Assembly: GCA_021805565.1 (NCBI GenBank)
Contig: JAJZFA010000013.1
Span: forward strand, 226,081 to 290,080
Origin: Pseudomonadota bacterium
GTDB lineage: Bacteria > Pseudomonadota > Alphaproteobacteria > Acetobacterales > Acetobacteraceae
Length of the DNA stretch: 64,000 bases
Direction: 5' to 3'
Below, piece after piece: positions 1 through 9,104 of the stretch. Each line of letters begins with the position of its first letter. Positions within the stretch are counted from its first letter, which is position 1. Made by a program: the position numbers and the translations under genes. A model generated the notes under the pieces. That model was not told the DNA's origin, did no database searches, and saw only the letters and a program-made list of their open reading frames with translations.

Positions 1-1723
1 TCTCCGTCATCAGCCGCGGCACACCGAAACTCTCGCCATGCTCGGCAGGGGTAAGTCGATCCTCGATTTCGAAGCGGTATCTCCGCACTGCCTCGACGAA
101 ACCCGCACGGGCAGGGGCTGGCATAGCGGCGGCAAGCGTCGCTTCCAGCCGGGGTGCCACCCGGCCGGTCACCGCGATGTCGACCGTGCCGCCTCCCCCG
201 GCGACAACAGATACACCCTCGCTCGTCCCGGCCGAAATCAGAGCGGCGGTCGCATCCGGCGTCGCCCCGACGCTGTAATGGAACACCGGCGCAGCTCGCT
301 CGCGCGGTGCGAACAGGCCGGTATCGTCCAGATGGCCTTGAGCCGGCTCGATGACGTCCTTGGCTTCCTGCTCGTCGAAGCCCATGGCCACCAGCTTATC
401 GGCGAGCGCCGACGCGGCGGCGCCGAACGACGGTTCGGAGACATGCGCGAACGCCCGGTTCAGCGCGTCCGTCTTACGGCGTTGCGCGTAGGGCATGCGG
501 AGCACCCGACCGAGCAACTGCTCCACGTCGGTGGCGCTTTGAATGCGCGAGACCGAACAGAACACATAGGCGAAGGAGCAATCCCAGCCCTCCTTCAGCG
601 CCTCGATGGTGACGATGTATTCGATGCGGCACTTCGGATCGAACAGGTCGATGCCGTCCAACTCGCGCTGGTTGCCGGTGGCGATGGCGATCCGTTCTTC
701 CGGGATCTGTTCCACGTCCATCAGGTGCTTCTTCAGCACCTCGGTCGTGACCTCCTGATTGCGGGGTTGAGCCTGGAACAGGACGAGGGGGCGAATGTAA
801 TCCGCCTCCCCCTTGGCCGCTTCCGCCAATGCCGCGCGGCTGGCGATCGCGCCGTTCACCGCCGTTTGCCAGCTATCGTGTTCGGCCAGGACGATCGGCA
901 GCTTGATCATCTCCGCCGCTTTTAGTTCCTGTGCGGTAACACTGTGCAGAATGTTGGAGTTGAAACGCGGTGTCGCGGTGAACTCCACAATGGCGCAGGG
1001 ATTGACGCGCCCCTGCATGTCGCGCGTCAGGCCTGTGACAGCATTATGGGCCTCATCCACGATCATCAGCGGCCGATGGACGTGCAGCAGATTGGCGAAG
1101 GAAAAGCGGGGGTTGCCTGTCGCGTCAGGGTCGCCGTTGACCTGCTCCAGCCCGGCCATGGTCTTCGGCACCGTGCTGAAATGTGGCTCCATGTTCTCGT
1201 TGTGCGCATAGGCCTTGCGGCCTTCGGTGTTGTTCACCCGCAGCGTCTGGATCGTGCCGACGACGATGCACGCGTTGTCCCGGATATCGTGTGGCCGGAT
1301 CGTCGTGAAGTCGGCGATGTCGAACACCCGCACCCGGCCCTCGAACTGCGCATCGAGCGCCTGACGGTAGGGATGGCGCGTATTGCGCAGAGCCTCCACC
1401 GTTTGCAGCCTGATGGTGTTCGACGGCACCAGCCACAGAACAAGCGGATAATCCTTCTCCACCCAGGCGTCGCGCGCCACGCCGATGGCGTGCGCGGCCA
1501 GGATGGTCTTGCCGCCGCCGGTTGGCAACCGCAGACAGACATAGGGCGCGCCGGGCAGTCCATCGAGCGGCGTATAGTCCGTCCGGTAGCGCCCTAGCCG
1601 CCTGGCCTGCTCTGGCGTCCTGGTGACAGTATCGTAGGCGTTCTTCGGGCCGGCGACCCGCGCCTCTTCCAGAAAGCGGCGCAGAATGTCGAGCGTATCG
1701 GTCTGATACTGTTTGAGCTTCAT
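1..1723 (-). CDS. res: Type III restriction enzyme, Res helicase/nuclease subunit (partial)
   Basis: The ATG at 1723 opens a frame that stays open to the left edge, so about 574 residues are visible and the C-terminal endonuclease domain is missing. Superfamily 2 helicase motifs are plain: Walker A PTGGGKT at residues 67-73, a DEAH box at about 223-226 and a TATP motif shortly after it. In type III systems Res supplies ATP-dependent translocation and cleavage and works only in complex with Mod. It starts 9 bp after the mod stop codon, so the two are one operon. Type III Res and general DEAD/DEAH helicases can look alike, but the adjacent mod gene settles the assignment. Whether the nuclease domain is intact cannot be judged here. 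Confidence 0.9.
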   Translation of the reverse strand, partial: MKLKQYQTDTLDILRRFLEEARVAGPKNAYDTVTRTPEQARRLGRYRTDYTPLDGLPGAPYVCLRLPTGGGKTILAAHAIGVARDAWVEKDYPLVLWLVPSNTIRLQTVEALRNTRHPYRQALDAQFEGRVRVFDIADFTTIRPHDIRDNACIVVGTIQTLRVNNTEGRKAYAHNENMEPHFSTVPKTMAGLEQVNGDPDATGNPRFSFANLLHVHRPLMIVDEAHNAVTGLTRDMQGRVNPCAIVEFTATPRFNSNILHSVTAQELKAAEMIKLPIVLAEHDSWQTAVNGAIASRAALAEAAKGEADYIRPLVLFQAQPRNQEVTTEVLKKHLMDVEQIPEERIAIATGNQRELDGIDLFDPKCRIEYIVTIEALKEGWDCSFAYVFCSVSRIQSATDVEQLLGRVLRMPYAQRRKTDALNRAFAHVSEPSFGAAASALADKLVAMGFDEQEAKDVIEPAQGHLDDTGLFAPRERAAPVFHYSVGATPDATAALISAGTSEGVSVVAGGGGTVDIAVTGRVAPRLEATLAAAMPAPARAGFVEAVRRYRFEIEDRLTPAEHGESFGVPRLMTE

Positions 1724-1732
1724 GACCGTTCC

Positions 1733-3274
1733 TCAGCGCCTTGCTTTGACGTCGTAAGGGGTCTGTTTGAACGTCACGGCCGCGCGGTTCAGGGTGGGCG
1801 CGGCGATGCGGGATTGTTCGCCATAAACGGTGACTGGCCCCGCGAACGCGGCATCGGCCTTGGCGATGGCGGCGCGGATCAAGGCGAGCGTCGCGCGCGT
1901 CAGCACATTGCCCCCCGCCGGCCGCTTGTCGCCGAGGATACCGTTGTAGAGCAGCGCGAATGCCCGGCCCTCGCGAATGCCAAGGAATGGCGTAAGCTGC
2001 GTTGCCGACCAGGGCGTCGCCGTCTCGCTGAACCAGATATGTGCGGCCAGCACCGGGAAGGCGATATCGCGGCGGATGCGGCCTTCTTCGTCGAACACCG
2101 GCGGACCGAGGCGATAGAAGCGAAATCCGCCGCCGCCCTTCCAGCCAACGCTTTCCGAGATGCCGCCTTGTTCGCCGTCGATGACCTTCATCAGGCGCGG
2201 CACGCAGTGGGTGACGGCGTGTTCGCCCATTTCGATGCCGATATAGCGACGGCCCATCTTGTGCGCCACCGCCGCCGTGGTGCCGGAACCAAGAAAGGAG
2301 TCGAGAACGAGATCGCTGGGGCTGGTCGCAATGTGAAGGATGCGATGGATTAGGCGTTCCGGCTTGGGTGTTGCAAAAATATCATCGCCAAACAGACGCA
2401 CAATTTCTTTCTTTGCATCTTGCGTATGCCCCACCTCGGAATAATCCCAAAATGTTTGAGGTGTTCGACCCGCTTTTACCTCGCTCAGGAAACGCTTCAA
2501 TTGCGGAATTGCGCTCTGATTTTTACCCCACCAAATTCGATTGTCCCGGTCAAGTTCAGCCATTTTTTCCGCGCTTGTTGACCAATATCGACCTTTCGGA
2601 GGTCCATCGATCACCCGTCCAGATGGAGTCGTTACCGGGTAAATCCCCGAGCTATACGGGTTGCGGGCTGAGAGGTCACTTGTTTTCCAAATGCCGCGCT
2701 TATCAATATCCGGGTTTTTGTACGCTGAATCTTGCTCCACTGTCCTCGGCAGAAGATTTGGGGACCAGACGGCGGCATTTCGCGCATATATCGTAATATA
2801 ATCATGATCTTCTGATAGATGCTTCGCGCTAGATTTTGGCGAATAATTCTTCCGCCAAATTACATTCGTAATGAAGTTATTTCTGCCAAATATTTCATCC
2901 ATAATGACCTTGAGATAGTGCCCCTCGTTGTCGTCGATCGATACGTAAATAGAGCCATCTTCGGCCAGCAGTTCACGCAGCAATTCCAGCCTTGGCCACA
3001 TCAAGGCCAACCATTGCGAATGCTCAAGATTGTCGTCGTAATGTTCAAAGGCTGAGCGGGTGTTATAAGGTGGGTCGATATAGATGCACTTCACCTGCCC
3101 CGCATAAAACGGCAGCAGCGCCTTGAGCGCATCGAGATTGTCGCCCTGGATCAACATATTTCCCGCCGCCGGATCGCCTGCCGACAGCGCAGGGGCTTCC
3201 TCCAGCAAGCGGTATGGCACGCGCTGCGCGGCCCGGATATCGTCGTCTCGGGTAAGCCAATCCAGGACGGGCAT
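1733..3274 (-). CDS. mod: Type III DNA methyltransferase, Mod subunit
   Basis: The 513-residue protein is an adenine-specific DNA methyltransferase of the beta class: the catalytic motif DPPY (residues 67-70) precedes the SAM-binding motif FLGSGTT (327-333). The region between them (about 115-300) is where type III Mod proteins carry their target-recognition domain. That stretch (roughly 2370-2930) is visibly more AT-rich than both flanks, which suggests it was swapped in from elsewhere. Mod methylates the recognition site and gives the Res partner its specificity. The ATG abuts the stop of the upstream antitoxin-like gene directly, and res follows after 9 bp, so translation of all three is probably coupled. 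Confidence 0.93.
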   Translation of the reverse strand: MPVLDWLTRDDDIRAAQRVPYRLLEEAPALSAGDPAAGNMLIQGDNLDALKALLPFYAGQVKCIYIDPPYNTRSAFEHYDDNLEHSQWLALMWPRLELLRELLAEDGSIYVSIDDNEGHYLKVIMDEIFGRNNFITNVIWRKNYSPKSSAKHLSEDHDYITIYARNAAVWSPNLLPRTVEQDSAYKNPDIDKRGIWKTSDLSARNPYSSGIYPVTTPSGRVIDGPPKGRYWSTSAEKMAELDRDNRIWWGKNQSAIPQLKRFLSEVKAGRTPQTFWDYSEVGHTQDAKKEIVRLFGDDIFATPKPERLIHRILHIATSPSDLVLDSFLGSGTTAAVAHKMGRRYIGIEMGEHAVTHCVPRLMKVIDGEQGGISESVGWKGGGGFRFYRLGPPVFDEEGRIRRDIAFPVLAAHIWFSETATPWSATQLTPFLGIREGRAFALLYNGILGDKRPAGGNVLTRATLALIRAAIAKADAAFAGPVTVYGEQSRIAAPTLNRAAVTFKQTPYDVKARR

Positions 3275-3478
3275 TCAACTCTTCTTCTCGTTCCGCGCCG
3301 TCCGCCGATCCGCCATGGGCTTGCCGGACAACCGCTCATAATTTTTCACCGAGATGCCCACCACGACGCCCCGCCCGTGCTTTTCGATCGGCACCGGCTC
3401 CGCACGCGCGGTGTCGATCATCAGTCCAAAGGCGTTCTTCGCCGCGCGTGCCGACATGGCTTTCATGACCAGGGCCAT
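3275..3478 (-). CDS. Phd/YefM-type antitoxin-like protein heading the restriction operon
   Basis: This 67-residue protein has the Phd/YefM layout: an SAR..KN start followed by a short helix, a conserved R/KHG turn (EKHGRGVVVG) and an N/EYERL helix. Phd-family proteins bind their own promoter and usually neutralise a toxin. The methionine at residue 5 (position 3466) is an equally good start and would give the more typical family N-terminus. Its stop codon touches the mod ATG with no spacer. No cognate toxin is visible beside it, so here it may act as an autoregulator of the restriction operon; that role is inference. Confidence 0.72.
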   Translation of the reverse strand: MALVMKAMSARAAKNAFGLMIDTARAEPVPIEKHGRGVVVGISVKNYERLSGKPMADRRTARNEKKS

Positions 3479-3959
3479 CGCATATAGAATTTTTCAGCGT
3501 CTAAACGACTGGAGAGCGCTTGTTTTTGGGATATGTGACCGACTCTGGCCGACCAGAATGACTGAAGGACCGCAAAGTTGGCGATAGAGTTCCATATGCG
3601 ATAGCCCTGCTTTCATGACCGATTCCCGTAGCGATCCATTCGCCATTTAGGGCAGAATGAGTCTTTTTGGCAACGGCGACGTTGGGCTTCGATCCGGGAC
3701 TATGGGCGTGTTCCAGGGTCGAAATCAGATCCGAATAAGAGAGGGAGATACAGGCCGCGAGGTGCGGCTTGGAGCGATCGTCATTTTTCATTACTTTATG
3801 AACTATTTTTCGATATTCGAGAAATGACCCCCACCTCATTGGTCCGGAAAGGGCCGGAAAGGGGGGCTAGTTCGTCCCCTGGTAACGATACGCGGTGAAA
3901 GGATTGGCGAAGTCCGGCAGTTCATGGTAGGTTACATGTAACTTCATCGGAGACTTGTC
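3479..3959. other. Intergenic region between restriction operon and mazEF
   Basis: About 480 bp, more AT-rich than its surroundings. A minus-strand frame of 112 codons (3501-3839) exists, but it shows no family resemblance, no ribosome site and an irregular composition, so it is not called as a gene. The region must contain the divergent promoters for the restriction operon (leftward) and mazEF (rightward). It also contains the palindrome listed separately at 3931-3942. Confidence 0.5.
3931..3942. promoter_or_regulatory. 12-bp palindrome upstream of mazE, candidate operator
   Basis: GTTACATGTAAC is a perfect palindrome located 18 bp before the mazE start codon, just upstream of a GGAG ribosome site. 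MazE/MazF complexes classically repress their own promoter by binding such sites, so autoregulation is likely but not shown. Confidence 0.45.
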
Positions 3960-4184
3960 ATGGCCTCGGCATCAAACGCCAAGCCCTCGCGCATCAAGGT
4001 GCGGGAACATCGCAACCGGCTGCGCGCTCAGGGTCTGCGCCCGATCCAGATTTGGGTGCCGGACGTGCGCTCCCCCACCTTCCGTTCCGAAGCGCATCGT
4101 CAGTCAGTCGTCATCGCCGCCAGCGCTCATGCGGTAAACGATCAGGCGTTCATCGACGCCGTCGCGGACTGGGGCGATGAGTGA
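3960..4184 (+). CDS. MazE-type antitoxin (DUF3018 family)
   Basis: A 74-residue basic protein matching the DUF3018 antitoxin family, with a characteristic VREHR..LRAQGLRPIQ N-terminus and the conserved AHRQS and DQAFID segments. It should bind DNA and inhibit the RNase toxin encoded next to it. GGAG at 3949-3952 is well placed for the ATG at 3960. Its TGA overlaps the GTG start of the toxin gene by four bases (GTGA), a typical antitoxin-first arrangement that couples translation. Confidence 0.85.
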   Translation: MASASNAKPSRIKVREHRNRLRAQGLRPIQIWVPDVRSPTFRSEAHRQSVVIAASAHAVNDQAFIDAVADWGDE

Positions 4185-4534
4185 GGCGCGGCGACATCTG
4201 GACCGTTGCCGGCGGCAAGAACTACGCGGGCAAACCGCGTCCCGTCGTCATCGTTCAAGACGATAGTTTCGACGCGACCGACTCGATCTCCATCTGCGCC
4301 TTCACCAAGGATGAGACGGACGCGCCGCTGTTCCGCCTGCCAGTGCAGCCCAACGAGCGGAATGGCCTGCGGGCGGCGTGCCGTTTGATGGTGGACAAGA
4401 TTTCTACCGTCCCAAAGACCAAAGTCGGCGCGCGCGTTGGCAGGTTGGACGATGAGGATATTCTGCGGCTCAATCAGGCCGTTCTCGTGTTCCTGGGGCT
4501 GGCTGTCTCGCCGAGGACCAGGCAGGAGTCGTGA
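4181..4534 (+). CDS. MazF/PemK-type endoribonuclease toxin
   Basis: The 117-residue protein has the PemK/MazF signature: an RRGDIW N-terminus, a KPRPVVIVQ strand and a DKI..V pattern in the second half. Members cut mRNA at short sequence motifs and are held inactive by the cognate antitoxin. The GTG start overlaps the mazE stop codon. Together with the neighbouring restriction system this forms a compact addiction/defence island close to a tRNA gene. Confidence 0.9.
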   Translation: MRRGDIWTVAGGKNYAGKPRPVVIVQDDSFDATDSISICAFTKDETDAPLFRLPVQPNERNGLRAACRLMVDKISTVPKTKVGARVGRLDDEDILRLNQAVLVFLGLAVSPRTRQES

Positions 4535-4799
4535 CGTGCAATGGTCCAAAGCCTAGCCACGGCGAGGATCGGGCCGTTCCACTTGTTGTCCGCTCGCGCG
4601 ATTTTGCCGAAATGTCTCCGCACCGCTCCCCTTTACTCGGCCGCGCCACGTTGGGCGAACTGCCGCCCGATCTTTATGTCGTGCCCTCTACCTGGCCTTC
4701 GTGTTCGGCCACTGCAACGAGCGAACCGAGCGCCGTCGCGAGCATAGCGCCTCAGGCGTAAAATCGGCTACGCCCTGCGTTCGCGGTTCTGTTCCGAAG

Positions 4800-4889
4800 T
4801 GGCGGACGGAGTGGGATTCGAACCCACGGTGGGCTCACACCCACGCCAGTTTTCAAGACTGGTGCCTTCAACCGCTCGGCCATCCGTCC
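4800..4889 (-). tRNA. tRNA-Ser (anticodon UGA)
   Basis: On the minus strand the 90-nt sequence folds as a class II tRNA: acceptor stem GGACGGA paired with TCCGTCC, discriminator G, encoded CCA (4800-4802), anticodon loop CTTGAAA with anticodon TGA, a long variable arm and the T-loop GTTCGAATC. The long variable arm and the anticodon identify serine. Its 3' end faces the restriction/toxin island, the usual orientation for islands that integrate at tRNA genes. No duplicate of the tRNA 3' end was noticed in 1-4799. Confidence 0.97.
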
Positions 4890-5139
4890 AATCGAAAAAT
4901 TAAACTAGCGGCCGCCTTCGCAACCCTCAAGACCTATCGCGGAACCGCAAACCCCGGTGGCGGTTTTCGCGCGGCGATAACGCTTGCCAGGCAATCGTCA
5001 TCCCACGCGGCGACCAACGTCCATCGCTGGACGAAGACCGGGCGTCCCGTCGCCCGCGTCGATGCAGCGGTGCCCAGACCGTGCCGCCAGGTCGCGAACT
5101 CGTTTCAAAAGCGGCTGCGTCGCGATCGCCCAAAGCCGG
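4890..5139. other. Intergenic region between tRNA-Ser and the ABC exporter gene
   Basis: About 250 bp with no supported gene. The promoter of the minus-strand tRNA-Ser should lie just above 4889; no clear terminator for the exporter gene was recognised. Confidence 0.4.
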
Positions 5140-6891
5140 TCATGCGCCTAGCAGGCTCTGGCTTCGTACCAGCCGAGCGTACAGGCCGTCATGCTCCATC
5201 AGTTCGGCGTGGGTGCCGCTTTCCTGTGCGCGCCCCTCGGCCAGCGCAACGACAAGATCGGCGTCCCGCACCGTGGACAGCCGGTGAGCGATAACAATCG
5301 TGGTGCGGCCCTTGCGCAGCGTGGCCAGCGCCATCTGCACGGCGGCCTCGCTTTCGGTATCCAGTGCACTGGTCGCCTCATCCAACAGCAGAATACGGGG
5401 ATCGCGCAGCAGCGCGCGCGCCAGGGCCACACGCTGGCGCTGCCCGCCGGACAGGCGCTGACCGCCCGGTCCGACGACGGTATCGTAGCCCAGCGGCAGC
5501 GCGGCGATAAATCCGGCGGCCGCGGCGGCCGTGGCCGCGGCCTCGATCGCGGGCCGAGCGGCACCCGGCCTGCCCATCGCGATATTGGCGGCCACGGTAT
5601 CGTCGAACAGCAGCGCGTCCTGGCCGACATAGGCGATGCTGTCGCGCAAGCTGGCAAGCGTGACTGTCCGCACATCGGAACCGTCGATGCGAACCGCACC
5701 GCCGGTCGCGTCGTGCAGGCGCGGAATAAGTGCCAGAGCGGTGGATTTTCCGCCACCCGACGGACCAACCAGCGCGACGGTGGTGCCGGGCCGCGCGTGA
5801 AACGACAATCCGGCCAGTCCGGTGCGGCCGTCGGGATAGACGAACCCCACCGCGTCGAACACGACATCGCCGGGTCCGGCGGGCAGCGGTCTGGCATCCG
5901 GCGCGTCGGCGATGGTGGCATGTTCATCGATAATGGCGAACACGCGCACCATCCCGGCCAGGCCTTCCTGCAAGGCCGCGTTCAGCGACCCCAGTGCGCG
6001 AAGCGGCCGGGCGGCGATCAGCAAGGCGGCGACGAAGCCGGTGAAATCGCCGAGTGCATGGTCGCTGACCGCGGCGCGCCAGCCCTCGAACCCGATCACC
6101 GCCGCGACGGCGGCACCGCCCAGCACTTCCAGCACGGGTTCGACGCGCGACCGGCTTTTGGTCATCCGCAGCAGCGACTTGTAAAGGTGCTGGAAAGCGG
6201 CCTCCGCCCGGCGCGATTCGCTGGATTCCAGGCGATAGGCACGAACGGTACGCGCCTGGGCGAAGCTTTCGTTCAGCAGGGCCGCTGTTTCGCCAACCCG
6301 TTCCTGCATGCCGCCCGACGCTCGGCGTACCCGCCGTCCGATCCGCTCGATCGGCATGATGGCCAGCGGATAAAGCGCGGCGGCGATCAGCGACAGCAGC
6401 CAGTTCAGATAGATCATGCTGCCGACCAGCCCGATCACGGTGACCACGTCGGCGGTGCCGTTGACCGTGCGGGTCAGTGCCTCGCGGATCGTCGCGGCAT
6501 CCGTGGTAAAATGCGCGGCAAGCTGGGCCGGTGCCTCGCGTTCCAGGCGCGCGAGATCGGCATTGGTCAGATGGGCGAACATGCGGCCTTGCAGGTCGCG
6601 GATCGTCATCAGCACGATCTGCTGCACCTGAACGTTCTGAAAATACTGCGCCAGCGCCTTAACGCCGGTGATCGCCACGACCAAAGCCGGAATCTGATAC
6701 AGAATGCGGCGGTCGTGATCGGTGAACATGTCGAACGCGTGGTTGATGACCACCGGATACAGCGCGGTTGTGCCGGCCATCAGCAGGGTGAGCGCCAGCA
6801 CCAGTGCCAAACGCGGCTTGTGATGGAGCAGATGTTCGCGCCAGAGCCGTCCGAGGAGTTCGGAGGTCCGGTCGGATCGCTTTTTGGTCAT
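5140..6891 (-). CDS. MsbA-like ABC exporter, fused permease and ATPase
   Basis: The 583-residue protein has a six-helix transmembrane domain (about residues 25-320) followed by an ATPase domain with Walker A GPSGGGKST, signature LSGGQRQR, Walker B ILLLDEAT and the H-loop histidine in IAHRLSTV. This half-transporter design acts as a homodimer in the inner membrane. Family members move lipid A, lipids, glycans or drugs; the sequence alone does not pick the substrate. It lies at the downstream end of a minus-strand run of metabolic genes, 87 bp after the oxidoreductase gene, so co-transcription is possible but not certain. Confidence 0.9.
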   Translation of the reverse strand: MTKKRSDRTSELLGRLWREHLLHHKPRLALVLALTLLMAGTTALYPVVINHAFDMFTDHDRRILYQIPALVVAITGVKALAQYFQNVQVQQIVLMTIRDLQGRMFAHLTNADLARLEREAPAQLAAHFTTDAATIREALTRTVNGTADVVTVIGLVGSMIYLNWLLSLIAAALYPLAIMPIERIGRRVRRASGGMQERVGETAALLNESFAQARTVRAYRLESSESRRAEAAFQHLYKSLLRMTKSRSRVEPVLEVLGGAAVAAVIGFEGWRAAVSDHALGDFTGFVAALLIAARPLRALGSLNAALQEGLAGMVRVFAIIDEHATIADAPDARPLPAGPGDVVFDAVGFVYPDGRTGLAGLSFHARPGTTVALVGPSGGGKSTALALIPRLHDATGGAVRIDGSDVRTVTLASLRDSIAYVGQDALLFDDTVAANIAMGRPGAARPAIEAAATAAAAAGFIAALPLGYDTVVGPGGQRLSGGQRQRVALARALLRDPRILLLDEATSALDTESEAAVQMALATLRKGRTTIVIAHRLSTVRDADLVVALAEGRAQESGTHAELMEHDGLYARLVRSQSLLGA

Positions 6892-6978
6892 GACGCGGAC
6901 GTTTATCAGCGAACGCGCGCTTTCGCCATGCGGGTATCCGCGGAAACGGCGGGATGACCGCTCGTCGCAAGCACTGCC

Positions 6979-8241
6979 CTATGGCCGGAATCGCGTCGCC
7001 GCATATGGGGTCAGCACGAACGGCGCCGGCCGGGCGGCGACAAGGCCGGCGACGATTTTGCCGGTCATCGCGGCGGCGGTCAGCCCGACATGACCGTGTC
7101 CGAACGCATGAACCACATCCGGGCATCCGGACGCCAGTCCCAGCACCGGTAATCCGTCCGGCGTGGACGGGCGGTGCCCCATCCATCGCGTCACCCGCTC
7201 CGGCGGCGGATCGGCGGGCAACCCTGGATACACGGTGCGGGCAAACGCCAGCAATGCATCGGCGCGCCTCCAGTCCGGCGGGTCGTCCAGTCCCGCCAGT
7301 TCCACCTGGCCCGCCACGCGCAGTCCGGCCGGCGTCATCGCGCAGGCCATCTTTCCGTCGCTGGGTATCGCCGGATAACGCGGCTCGATTCCCGGATCGG
7401 CGATCGTCACATGATAGCCGCGTTCGGTTTGCAGCCAGACGCGGTCGCCGGCCGCCGCGGCCAGCGGTTCCGACCAGGCGCCCGCCGCGATGACGGCCTT
7501 GTCGCAGGCGACATCCCCGTTTTGGGTCGTCACCGCCTGAAGTCGTCCGGAACGCATGCGGAACCCGGTCGCCCGGTTCGGCACGATCGTCGCCCCCAGC
7601 GCCGCCGCATGCCGAGCAAGGGCCGCCACATACGCACCGGGGTCGCGACACTGGCCGTTTTCAGTGGCAAGCAGCCCGAAGGTGTAACGCGGGTTCAGCG
7701 ATGGCTCCCGCTGACGCAGTTCGTCCGCATCCAGTTCCAGCCAGCGTATGCCGTTATCGTGGCGCACGCGCCATGACAGTGCTTCGGCCGCGAATGCCGT
7801 CCGGCTGGGGAAGACGAACAACACCCCCTGGCGGTCGATCAGGTCGCCCACGCCAGCGTCCTGGGCGAGCGCCAGATGCAGCGCCGGGGCGTCCGCCAGC
7901 AGTGGACGCAGCGCCCGCGCGATGGCCGCGACCTTGGCGGGGGTCGCGCCAGCGGCGGCGAATCGCGACAGCCATGGCAGCAGGGCGGGCAGATACGACC
8001 AGCGGATGGTCAACGGGCCGTCGCGGTTCATCAGATATCCTGGAATCTTCCGCCACAATCCGGGGCAGGAAACCGGAATGACCGAACTGGGATTGAGCAG
8101 TGTGCCGTTGCCATGACTGGCAGCTTGCGAACCGCCGAACGGGCCTGGCTCGATCAGCGAAACGGAGTGTCCGTCGCGCAGCAGTTCCAGGGTGCAGGCC
8201 AGGCCCACCGAACCGCCGCCGATGACGGCGACCCGGCTCAT
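6979..8241 (-). CDS. FAD-dependent amino-acid oxidase/dehydrogenase (DadA/DAO family)
   Basis: A 420-residue flavoprotein. The N-terminal dinucleotide-binding fold begins at residue 5 with GGGSVGL and ends in an acidic residue that would contact FAD ribose. A C-terminal GHGHVGLT segment is typical of DadA-like D-amino-acid dehydrogenases. The start at 8241 (MSRVAV) places the Rossmann fold at the extreme N-terminus as expected, and its ATG overlaps the stop of the upstream methyltransferase by four bases. The substrate is probably an amine or amino acid but cannot be specified. Confidence 0.82.
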   Translation of the reverse strand: MSRVAVIGGGSVGLACTLELLRDGHSVSLIEPGPFGGSQAASHGNGTLLNPSSVIPVSCPGLWRKIPGYLMNRDGPLTIRWSYLPALLPWLSRFAAAGATPAKVAAIARALRPLLADAPALHLALAQDAGVGDLIDRQGVLFVFPSRTAFAAEALSWRVRHDNGIRWLELDADELRQREPSLNPRYTFGLLATENGQCRDPGAYVAALARHAAALGATIVPNRATGFRMRSGRLQAVTTQNGDVACDKAVIAAGAWSEPLAAAAGDRVWLQTERGYHVTIADPGIEPRYPAIPSDGKMACAMTPAGLRVAGQVELAGLDDPPDWRRADALLAFARTVYPGLPADPPPERVTRWMGHRPSTPDGLPVLGLASGCPDVVHAFGHGHVGLTAAAMTGKIVAGLVAARPAPFVLTPYAATRFRP

Positions 8242-9035
8242 CCGGCGGCGGAGATGACATGTGCCCGCATCGGGGCGGCAACCGGACCGGATCCGAACCT
8301 GGCTTCCAGTGCGGCGGTGGCGGCTTGCAAAATCGATTCCATGCCGTTGGGCGACCGGGCGTAAAGCTGGGACCGAAGCGGCGTTCCAAGACAATAAGCG
8401 GCCGCGGCGTCGCGCGCGGACTGCGCCGCGAACGGCCGTTCCACGCTGGTGTAGATCGCGTCGGTGTAACCGGCTTCGGTCAGATCGTCGTCCACGGCAT
8501 CGTTGTCGGCGTAGCCGTGCAGCACGTGGGTCAGGAAGTCCGGCGGGTCGTGCGGGAACAGGTCCTGCAAGACATTGTCCAGGCAGGCGGCAACGGGGTT
8601 GAGCCGGATCGCGCCGGGTATGCTGAACACGAACCGGCCGTTCGGCTTGATCGCCCGCCTGATTTCCCGATAGACGCGAACCCGGTTCGCCAGTCCGGTG
8701 ACGCCGAAATGGCAGGTCACCATGCCGAACGCGGCGTCCGGAAACGACAGCGCGTCGGGATGGGCCACCTGCCAGTTGATCCTCGCCATGCCAGGCTTGG
8801 CAGCGGCATGGTCGATCGCCGTCCGGTTTGGGTCGGTGGCGACAATGGTCAGGCCGGCCGACAGCGACGATGCCATCGCCTGGGTGAGCACACCGGTGTC
8901 GCACATGACTTCCAGCAGCGGTCCCATGGTCAGGCGCATCAGCCGGCGCGCGACATCGTCCACGAACGGTGCCAGAACGCTGGGGGCGAAGTAACGATCT
9001 CGTTCGCGGAGAAAGGCGCTGTTGGTTTCGGACAT
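8238..9035 (-). CDS. SAM-dependent class I methyltransferase
   Basis: About 265 residues with a Methyltransf_11-like core: a degenerate motif I (EVMCDTGVLT), an acidic residue after strand 2 (ATDPN) and the motif IV region around ALSFPDAAFGMV. The start at 9035 is preferred because GGTAGG precedes it closely; an upstream ATG at 9095 would add 20 residues without a fold. The stop overlaps the oxidoreductase ATG (ATGA), so the two are translationally coupled and may act on one metabolite. Motif I lacks the usual GxGxG pattern, so the substrate and activity are uncertain. Confidence 0.75.
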   Translation of the reverse strand: MSETNSAFLRERDRYFAPSVLAPFVDDVARRLMRLTMGPLLEVMCDTGVLTQAMASSLSAGLTIVATDPNRTAIDHAAAKPGMARINWQVAHPDALSFPDAAFGMVTCHFGVTGLANRVRVYREIRRAIKPNGRFVFSIPGAIRLNPVAACLDNVLQDLFPHDPPDFLTHVLHGYADNDAVDDDLTEAGYTDAIYTSVERPFAAQSARDAAAAYCLGTPLRSQLYARSPNGMESILQAATAALEARFGSGPVAAPMRAHVISAAG

Positions 9036-9104
9036 GCTACCTACCATCATCGGATGTCGCGCGGCATTGTTCAATCCATAGATTGCAGCCGGCAATGCGG
9101 CGAT

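Noticed and set aside
3501..3839. 112-codon minus-strand frame between the restriction operon and mazEF
   Set aside because: It shows no ribosome site, no recognisable motifs and uneven composition; better left as intergenic.
5191..6957. A 588-codon plus-strand open frame opposite the ABC exporter
   Set aside because: It is the antisense shadow of a gene with intact ABC motifs; it has no ribosome site and its composition is His/Gln/Arg-rich nonsense typical of GC-rich antisense frames.
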